A stretch of DNA of 64,000 nt from Linnemannia elongata (taxonomy: Eukaryota > Mortierellomycota > Mortierellomycetes > Mortierellales > Mortierellaceae), in the NCBI GenBank assembly GCA_036320915.1, contig JAXBDG010000001.1:4300001-4364000 (forward strand), written 5' to 3'. Below, in pieces: positions 56,144-64,000 of the stretch. The notes under the pieces are model-generated. The model was not told where the DNA came from, ran no database searches, and saw only the letters and a list, made by a program, of their open reading frames with translations. The stretch's first letter is position 1, and every line of letters begins with the position of its first letter. The position numbers and the translations under genes were made by a program.

Positions 56144-59100
56144 GGTTGGCTGTATATTATCTGTATTATTAGGGAGAGAAGGGTATGGACGTTAGAAACG
56201 GTTGATTGGTGTGTGTGAATTAGAGTGGAGTGGGGTGGAGTGGAGGGGGTATGTAGAAAGAGAAGTTGGAGAAAGAAAGAAAAGAAAAACTTGAGGAAGA
56301 AGGGAAGAAAAGGAAGAGGAAGAGGAAGAAGGAGAAGAAAAAGAATTGGGTGATGTAGTGGTTATGAAAAAGGGTCAAGGGTTGTTTGTTTGTGTGTGTA
56401 TTTGTGTGGATGTGGGGAAGAGGAATAAAAAAAAAATGAATACTTCTAACAGTAAATAAACAAACAAAAGGAAAGGAGACCGACATAGAGACAACGAAGA
56501 GAAAGGTACAACTTCTTGAGTCAACAAAGAGAGGCACACCGGTGACATCAGGCAAGGAAGGGGCAGAATTACAAGACAGACAGACGGATGTCCCTTTTTG
56601 AGTTTTCTCAGAAGGTTATGTATGACATGACATGTCCGTCGGTTGGTCTGTTGCTTAGAGTTTGGCCCGGGGGACCTTTACCATACAAAATTATGTGCGC
56701 TGAGGCCATGCGCCCACATATTTTACTTTTTATTCCACCCGCTCTCTCTATTCTTCTCTTTTTACCCGCCCATATTCCAAAGAGCAAAGACAAGCGAGGA
56801 GGCTCATCATCAACTTATGAACCCCTCCCCCATGCGCGGCATTCATAGATGTAATATTATCGCATTCCTTTTTTTTTTCTGAAGTAGGAACGCTAGATGA
56901 TGCGGGGGTAAGGGGTGGATGAAGGATGCACTTTCTTTTATCATTTTGTTTGATCAATTGCCCAATGGGTCAATGATGGGTCAATGGGCGGTGGTCAATG
57001 CAAGGCAAGAGCAGCAACAGGAACAAGTCAAGTTATCAAAAAACGGTGGTTGTCTCCCTTTTCATCTCTTCTATTCCTCCTATTATTTGCCATGCTCCAT
57101 GCTCGATGCCTTCATCTTAACAAGAAGTATCATTTCAAGCCAAAAAAAGGACGCAAAGAGATCATCATCCATCCCATCTCATCCCTCCCCCTTTTTTTTT
57201 CTTCAGCCTTTGGTTGCCCTCGTCTTTTTGTACTTGAACATCATCAACATCAACTTGAGAGACTACACCTCTTTTCTTGTTTGCTTTTGATCTGAGCGAT
57301 TTCTTTTCTCTTGTTGTATTGTGTGATGAGCGGTGTTGCGGTTCTTGTGCCGTTCTTTTTGTGTTTGATTACCCGAGGAGGGAACCTGAGAAGGTCCTTG
57401 CCCTTGAACCATAAAAGTTTTTTTTTTTCTTGTACGGCTGTTACTTTACTTTGTTGATGTTGAAGAGCTAAATACAAAGGGCGAAAGGCAAGGGATCATG
57501 AACACAAGAAGAAAGCGTCGGAGTGGAGGAAAAAAATAATAGGAAAGACAACAAACAAAACAAACAACAAAAACTTCTCCTGCAAGTTGTTCAATATTAT
57601 GCTGGATTCCTTCTCGCTCTTCTTATTGTTGAGGGTTGCTTCGTTGAGCAGGGACGGTCTGCATTGTTATCCGATGGATCATCAATATCCGCTTCATCAA
57701 CTCACTCTTTCATCCAAATAAGAAGAGAAAATAAATGAAAAAAAAAGTGTGGAGAAGAAAAAAAATTGGCATAATGGCAACACAAACACAAAACGCAAAC
57801 AACAAAAACTCGCCCGCCGTTCTTCTCTCCCCTCCCCGCCTCGCCCAGGTCTGTCCATAGGATCAACAAACAAACAAACAAACAAAACACAGTCGAGATC
57901 ACTCAAAAAAGATTATCGCTGCACGATTAAAAATGAAGGGCTTTCCCATCGGTTGTTGAGGTGGATGCGTGAACAATTGGTTGGTTGGTGTTGGAGAAAA
58001 GAAGGATCATAGAGAGGTATGGAAGACTGAGAAAAAGGAAGAAGAGGCGACTTCGACTTCGACTGGTTTTGCTGGTTTCATTCGAATAGTTGGATAAAAA
58101 GGAAACGTGGGTGGGTGCTTGATATGTGTGTGGATGTGTAGAGGAATTGTAAAGTCCGTAGGGAGGATAAGGGGTGAAGCAAATCCCCGAGCCTGGACAA
58201 CTTGAACCGCTCGTTCACTGTCGATTAATGCAAAAAAAAAAGAGCTCCAAACGAACCCCATGGCCATAACTCACATAAGTAAACAACAAACAAAACTGAG
58301 AAAATAGACGAGGAAGGGGGCGTTAAGGCCCTTTTTGTACCCTCTACCCTCCCCAATGTTTTTTTGTGGAGAAAAAGAAATGGGAAAATGATGCACAGAG
58401 CCCTTCTTTCTTCCTCTTCTGTTTAACTTTTAGTGTTTTTGCCTTTCGTTCCATTTGGTTACAAAACAACAAGTGTGGGAGAAAAAAAAGAAACTGTAAT
58501 GCGAGAGAGGAGGACAGGGGTGGAGGGAGAGAGAGATGGGAGAGGGTGAAAAGAAGAGAGGAGGAGGGCGTGGGTAACTGAGGAGAATGAGCAGTGACAA
58601 AGGCGTGATTAGGATATTATACCTTGTGCTTGTTGTTTCGTGTTGTTGATCGTTATTGTTCGGATATAAAGAAATGAAGGGAGAGTTGCAGCGGCTGTAG
58701 GTGTGAGGAGTTTTGGAAGTAGTGGCGGTTGTTGTTAGTCGAAAGGAGAGAGAGAGAGAGAGGAGAGCGAGAGAAAAAAGTGTGAATGCAGTGGAAAGAA
58801 AGGATATGAGAGCAGCGGAAGAAAAAAAAGAGGTGGGGAAAGTGAAAGTGTAATTTGACGTGAGATGGTGTGAATTGTTTTGTATGCAGAAAACAAAGAA
58901 AAGACAAGAAGTGAAGAATGAGGGGAAGAAGAGACGAAAAAGAAGAGGAACAGAAACCAGAAACCAGACAGGGTTCCCTGCTTTAGCCTCCTGACCCCGA
59001 TGACAGACCCAGTGACGCACCTTACCTGCTTTGGGCTTTAGGCCTAACTCCTCTCCCCTTCTCGTTCTTCTCAGCCACTCTTCCTCCGAACAGAGATTGG

Positions 59101-59945
59101 GCCGAGAACCGAGTCTGGGGAAAGGAGGACAACCCTGGGAGAGTTTCCTAAACAAGGAAGCAAGTGTTTGAGGAAGGGCGGGAACCTGTCTCCTTTTCTT
59201 CCTTTTCTCTTTTTTTTTTTTCTTCTTAGAGACTTGTGCATTTTGTGATCGGTCATGTTTCTCATTTTCTTTTTGAACTCCTCGACTCGATTCAACTATG
59301 GTCCGAGTCAGTGTCAGGCTTGTGAAAGATTTTTTTGTTGAGGCGGAGCGAGAACTCATCGACAGCGGAGGCATCCTGAGAACAAAAAAGAAAGGGAGAA
59401 AGACACCTAAAAGAACGACGATCGGGAAGTCAAGAGAGAAAAAAAGAAAAGAAAAAAGAATAAGCAAAAGGAAGCTTTGGCTTTGCTCAGCCCAACCCAC
59501 CTCCAGGCACAAACACAAGGCATGTTGGATTATAATTCACCCTTTCCCACGCCAAAAGCATTTGGCACTTGAGACTCGGGTTCAGAACATGGCAAGACCC
59601 GGAGGAGAGGGTAATGCACGACCTACGAATGTCAATCATGCCGACAGTCACCTGTCAACATAACACAACAACACAACACCCGCGCCAGTTTATGCATTGT
59701 TTCTCAACTTACCGAACGCCTCCCTTCCTTCCTTGCCCATATCCTTGGATTACTTCTTTTCAAACCTTCCATTGATCCACTTTTTCACTTCTGTAGAGTA
59801 CAACCACGGGCATTTTCCATAGTCTACATATGTTTATTTATTGATTTTTTGGTTCAATAGCTGTTATGCTGGTAAGTGTTTATGGCGAAATAAAAATACA
59901 GGGAGGGGTTCATAAAAAAAACAAGTTATAAAAACAAAGCCATCC
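56144..59945. other. 3.8-kb gene-poor spacer, purine-rich
   Basis: The first 450 bp (56144-56600) are GA-rich on the + strand, the leader and promoter of the arrestin-like gene. The rest alternates A-rich and T-rich homopolymer stretches. A 362-codon minus-strand frame (59518-58430) is mostly translated pyrimidine tract and Lys runs with no domain, so I leave it out. A short segment at 59050-59110 has more balanced composition and may be a remnant exon. No RNA gene is recognised. Confidence 0.5.
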
Positions 59946-62774
59946 TCAATGAAGGGCATGGGTATGAGGGGACAAAGAAGGAGACGACAGACACATATCC
60001 TCCGTAGACGAAACAACGATAAACCGACTACTCCTCGTAGGACTGGCCGGTGGCAAGGTCGATTGGCGTTCGACGGTGAACATCCGGCCCTTGGCGCTCT
60101 TTTTCACCATCACCACATCGCTCATTTCTCCTCCATGGATATGGGGTGAGAGGGAGGAAGAGGACGAGGAGGCGGGAGGGGTTCCGGTATCGAAGGACCG
60201 GGAATGAAAAGACCCTTCACGTTGCATTGCTGTCCGGTCAGCCCATGACAGTTGCTGGTGCAAACTTGGGGTACTTCCATTGTTGCTCCCGATAGAGTCC
60301 ACATTCGTCGCTGAGAGGGAACGAGGACGGAGGGATCCATGAGATGTGCGATCAAAGTACCCAAATCCTCCACTCTCATACTGCTTCTGATGAGCATTAT
60401 CCGAGGCGCGACGATCAGGCAGGCCCATGAAGGCACTACTGCCACCACCGCTGCTGATACTCCCCACACGACTGCCCAGACTGCTGCTGCCTTCAGAATC
60501 GCCAGGGGATTCAACAAAATCCTGGTCCAGGTTCGGGTGTACGCGGTTCATGGTCTGGTGTGTCCTGATCAATCCATCCTCCCTCGAGACAGCGCCACCA
60601 GTAGTAGCAGGGGTTGTTGAAGCGGATGTCGCAAGGTCCTCGTCCAAGGGGTGGACGGGTGTCGGTTCGCCTTCATACTCCAGTGTCCGCCGACTTGCCC
60701 GACTGCTGTTCCTTGAAGCCCTGTCAGCTTCAACGATCTGGATCGACAAGTTTCTGATATTGCTGCTTCCACCAGGGTTGTTGAGCCTCTTCTCTGCCAC
60801 TAAAGAATCGCCGGTGCCAGACGTCGCCCAGGTGGATGATTCCCCGGTAGGAGGAGACACAGAGGGTGCGGAAGCCTGAGAGGGGGAACCGATGGAGGAA
60901 AAGGACGCAAACTGGAGTGACGCAGCCGATGTAGGTGGAGGGATAATGACCTGCGAGAACCTGGATGAGGACACTGAGGACGTACTCGATTGTGAGCGCT
61001 GGTGAGATGATCGACCACTGGGCGAGGAGGCGGAAGAGGACGCTCGGGATGGAATCGAGATGGGAGACGACGTCGTGTTGATACTGTTACTGCTGTCGCT
61101 GTTGCTGTTGGTATGATCCGCAGACAGGGGAGAGAGGTGAGGAGAAGGTGGGAACGAGGGAGAATGGAGGGATCGTGAGGAAGGAAGAGAGTGGGACAAT
61201 GTTGGTGAAGGAGATAATGAGAACGAGGCTGTCCTGTCCATTCGTCTTGGAGACATCCCGCGATCATGAAGTCCTCCTGAAGATAATGTCGACGACGGTG
61301 TGAGCGAGGGTGAAGATGAGGGCTCTCCATAGTTCAACGCAGTCGTAGAAGTGCAGCTCAGAGTACGCGTCCTAGCAGGACTGGGCAACGCCGACTGAGA
61401 CTCGATTGTGAACCGCCCCCTTGTCGTCTTGACTGTCGCTGGTGTTGCCTGTGCTGAAGACAAGGGTGAATGGACAATGATGACCGATTCTAAAGACGTC
61501 CGATGGTTAGGCGAAGGCTCCGACACGGGTTTGTTGGTCGCACCATTCAAGGACGCAAGGGTGGTCGCAGAGTCCAAGGAATGCTGCCGCATATTATTCC
61601 TCAACGACTCCCTCAAGGGTACAATCTGTGACTGGATGACCGCTGATGAGAGAGTCTTGGGTCGGTTCTGTTGGAACAATTCCCGAGCGTCGTCTCCTAG
61701 CGCCAGTTCACATACTGAACTCTTCTTGTGCAGTGTCTGTTGCGTCTTTGGATGCAGGGTCGATGTGGAGGAAGGAGGATGAGGGGGGGATACTATTCCT
61801 GCTGCTGCTCCTGATCCTATTGCAGAAGAGGGGAGTCGCGTGCTTTTGCTAGAGGAAGGCTTGTCCTCCCTCTTCAGTCGAGGACCCAATCCCGGAAAGA
61901 TCGGTGGCTGCTGTTGCTCATCCTGCCAATTGACTCGTGGGAGTGTCGCGTAGTGAGGAGGGGTGTTGAGGTCCGCACGCGATAAGCTCGAGAGGATATT
62001 CTCCAGCCAGACAGAGGGCAGCACCGGCTGCAAACGGTCCATCGGTTCAGAGTTCTCCATCAGCTGCGAAGGCAACAGTGGTCCTCCAAGTGGAGTAACA
62101 CTTCCTACTACTCCTGCTGTTGGTGCTGCTGCTGTAGACGACGCCACAGTCGTCGAGGAATGTTTTGGAGGCAAGGAGGGGTCGCTATGTTGCATGGTCC
62201 TGGATTTTGACGAGGAAGAAGAAAAGTTCAACCCCCAACTGGCAGGAAAAACCGACCGCCGTTGTTGTTCCTTGGGTCGATGTGTCTCCGACGACAGTTC
62301 GCTACCACCTCCTCCATTATTGTTGCGTCCGCCTGGAGAATGGGCAGCCAAGAGCTGACCCAAAATGGACTGTCCAATACGACTGCCGCCAGACTTGCGA
62401 GGCGGGGCCGGGATATTAAAGATGGCTGTGGCAGTTGTAGTAGAGGACCCGCGAACCTTGGCAGGCAGGGTGCGTGCATTGTCATGGATCGCTTGCTGTT
62501 GTTGCTGTTGGAGTTGTTGTTTCTGCTTGATTAGGTGTGCAGCAGCAGCACCGGCAATGGTGTGATACGAAGAAGACGACGTGTTGGTTGTGGTTGAAGA
62601 GGTGGTGGAGGTAGAATAAGATAGAGGGGAAGGGGGTGAATGGTTGTGGTGTCGGGTTGGAGGTAAAGAAGGGGATGTGGATGGAGTGGGATAAGGATCG
62701 GAGAGGTGGTGTTGGTCGTTCAGGGTTGAGTCTGGGTGAGTTGTTGCTGTAGAATGACACTTTGGGCGAGACAT
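59946..62774 (-). CDS. Long Ser/Pro-rich disordered protein with a repeated GRxFTxExQSxLP motif
   Basis: A single-exon frame of 942 residues from the ATG at 62774. The open frame upstream begins only at TTG. Composition is dominated by Ser, Pro, Thr and short Gln/Gly runs, so most of it is predicted to be disordered. One better-conserved-looking segment, QPVLPSVWLENILSSLSRADLNTPPHYATLPRVNW-like (around 61935-62040), may be a folded or docking element. A motif occurs twice: RGRFTIESQSALPSPARTR near 61375-61435 and KGRMFTVERQSTLPPASPTR near 60035-60100. GRFTI and MFTV resemble RVxF/RFx(V/I)-type docking motifs, and many SP/TP and RxxS sites suggest phosphorylation. I do not recognise a family. 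Regulatory adaptor is a guess. Confidence 0.65.
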   Translation of the reverse strand: MSRPKCHSTATTHPDSTLNDQHHLSDPYPTPSTSPSLPPTRHHNHSPPSPLSYSTSTTSSTTTNTSSSSYHTIAGAAAAHLIKQKQQLQQQQQQAIHDNARTLPAKVRGSSTTTATAIFNIPAPPRKSGGSRIGQSILGQLLAAHSPGGRNNNGGGGSELSSETHRPKEQQRRSVFPASWGLNFSSSSSKSRTMQHSDPSLPPKHSSTTVASSTAAAPTAGVVGSVTPLGGPLLPSQLMENSEPMDRLQPVLPSVWLENILSSLSRADLNTPPHYATLPRVNWQDEQQQPPIFPGLGPRLKREDKPSSSKSTRLPSSAIGSGAAAGIVSPPHPPSSTSTLHPKTQQTLHKKSSVCELALGDDARELFQQNRPKTLSSAVIQSQIVPLRESLRNNMRQHSLDSATTLASLNGATNKPVSEPSPNHRTSLESVIIVHSPLSSAQATPATVKTTRGRFTIESQSALPSPARTRTLSCTSTTALNYGEPSSSPSLTPSSTLSSGGLHDRGMSPRRMDRTASFSLSPSPTLSHSLPSSRSLHSPSFPPSPHLSPLSADHTNSNSDSSNSINTTSSPISIPSRASSSASSPSGRSSHQRSQSSTSSVSSSRFSQVIIPPPTSAASLQFASFSSIGSPSQASAPSVSPPTGESSTWATSGTGDSLVAEKRLNNPGGSSNIRNLSIQIVEADRASRNSSRASRRTLEYEGEPTPVHPLDEDLATSASTTPATTGGAVSREDGLIRTHQTMNRVHPNLDQDFVESPGDSEGSSSLGSRVGSISSGGGSSAFMGLPDRRASDNAHQKQYESGGFGYFDRTSHGSLRPRSLSATNVDSIGSNNGSTPSLHQQLSWADRTAMQREGSFHSRSFDTGTPPASSSSSSLSPHIHGGEMSDVVMVKKSAKGRMFTVERQSTLPPASPTRSSRFIVVSSTEDMCLSSPSLSPHTHALH

Positions 62775-64000
62775 GACTTTGTGGGTGTGGGAAGAGGAAG
62801 GAGCGCGCAAGAGGGAGCCAAAACACGCACCATAACTCTCTCTAGGTTCAGACTATAGGTTTGTTTCGTTCAGAAGAATATAAAGGGTGTTGTAAAGGTG
62901 AAGAAGTGGAGAGAAAAGAAAGAGAGGGAGGTAGTCGGTTGCCTTTGATGTATCGAGGATTCGCTTGTTGTAGGCTGGTTGAGGACAGAATAGAAAAAAA
63001 AAAAAAAAGGAAAAGGGAGATGCTACTGCAATCTGGGTGAGCAAAAAGGGGAGAGAATAGAAAAAATTAGAGTGAAGAGGAAGAGGAAGAAAAGAAGATA
63101 GAAAAGTAAAAAAAGGATGCAGGGAAGGGTAAACCACCGAAAGGGAGGAGAAAAGAGATGAAAGGGGAGTGAGAAAGGTAGAGACAGAAAAAGAGAATCG
63201 ATTGTTGTATCGTGTTTTTTTGGTTGGACAACGAACGGGCTAGGAAAAGATGGTGTTGCTGGTCGGATTGTTGTGTTTGGTTGTTGGTTGTTGGTTGTTG
63301 GTTGTTGGTTGTTAGTTGTTGGTTGTTGGTTGAACGGATAGATGGACAGAAGGATATGAAAGAGTTGAGATCTGAAGGAAAGGGAAAGGTAAGGAGAGGG
63401 ATCTTGTGCCTTGTAAAATGGGTTTGCTTTAGACCTTGAACCGAAAGAGAAGAGAGAAAGGGACTAAAGACTGAAGGCCGTGCTTGTAGATGTTGGCGTC
63501 GATAGGAACCTTGTATTTGTAGCCGCCGCTGAGACTGACAGCAAAGAGAAGGACGTCAAGGTCGTCTTGGGAGAGGAACGCTTGGAAGATAAGGGTGGTT
63601 GTGGGTTCTTGATAGGACGACCCATATAAAATCTCGACTGTCTCGCTCTGTTTGCTGCTTTTGTTGTTTGTCGGTGGGATGTGTTGTTGTTGGAAGGGAA
63701 AGTTGTTACCAAGGCGTTAAAAGAGAGATATGGCGTCAACTGTGAGAAAGCAGAGGGTGCGAAGTAATAAGGTGAAAAGGGAAATAGGGAGAGTCGAAGG
63801 GAAGGAGTGCGAGGATGGACGGTCTGGGTTGTGTCTGTGTGGAGCGGGATGAAATAGAGAAAAAAGGGGGGAGGGGATGGGTGGATGGAGAAAGATAGTA
63901 AGGCAACCGGTGGTTGTTATTATTGCCGGGGACTAGAAAAGCAGGGGACAGGAAAAGAAGGAGTGAGAAGACATAGAAAAGTGTTAGAAATGGACGGGCC
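62775..64000. other. Upstream region of the Ser/Pro-rich gene with TTGTTGG minisatellite
   Basis: 1.2 kb of GA-rich sequence on the + strand (CT-rich leader and promoter of the gene on the minus strand). No gene is supported; the open frames are short and low in complexity. A 7-bp tandem repeat is listed separately. Confidence 0.5.
63278..63332 (+). repeat. 7-bp tandem repeat (GGTTGTT)n
   Basis: About seven to eight copies of GGTTGTT, one with a G-to-A change, lie in the upstream region of the Ser/Pro-rich gene. Confidence 0.9.

Noticed and set aside
58430..59518. 362-codon minus-strand frame
   Set aside because: It is mostly translated pyrimidine-rich and poly-Lys sequence without a recognisable domain; likely a composition artefact.

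Overview
The window is nuclear DNA from a fungus, most likely an early-diverging lineage such as Mortierellaceae. The reasons are many short spliceosomal introns (about 80-150 nt, mostly GTRNGT donors and AG acceptors), long CAG/CAA-coded glutamine tracts, CT-rich leaders, tandem Sel1-repeat genes, an F-box/LRR protein, and an endocytic protein that joins a Pan1-like N-terminus to an intersectin-like SH3-DH-PH-C2 C-terminus. The lineage is inference; no marker gene is present. Exon maps below were worked out by hand from splice signals, reading-frame continuity and family motifs.

1-30 kb is a dense housekeeping block. In order it holds a small single-pass membrane protein (-), RNA polymerase III subunit RPC5/Rpc37 (-), a CMTR1-type cap-1 2'-O-methyltransferase (+), Mediator subunit 17 (+), ZW10 (-, 13 exons), an IRC20/SHPRH-type SNF2-RING ubiquitin ligase (+), a 2040-residue PAN1/intersectin-like protein (-, 12 exons) and Mediator subunit 15 with its KIX domain and huge Q tracts (+). 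RPC5/CMTR1, ZW10/IRC20 and PAN1/MED15 are divergent pairs. MED17/ZW10 and IRC20/PAN1 are convergent pairs whose stop codons lie only 61 and 19 bp apart.

30-36 kb is a tandem family of Sel1-repeat proteins, two intact and one decayed, sharing an N-terminal region I cannot assign. 35.9-37.2 kb holds traces of a broken gene.

37.6-46.4 kb is a repeat island. It contains LINE-type 3' fragments with poly(A) tails, one longer RNase H-coding copy, a nested insertion with a perfect target-site duplication, a SINE-like insertion in a tandem tRNA-like repeat, a MITE-like element with about 75-bp inverted ends, and tRNA-His and tRNA-Thr genes with related 3' flanks. Another fragment of the same retroelement lies next to tRNA-Phe at 53.4 kb. 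Three LINE copies lie upstream of a tRNA gene with their 5' ends toward it, which suggests tRNA-gene targeting.

48-64 kb is gene-poor: an F-box/LRR protein (+), a transposase-type HTH protein (-), an arrestin-fold trafficking adaptor (-) and a long disordered Ser/Pro-rich protein (-), separated by long purine/pyrimidine-biased spacers.
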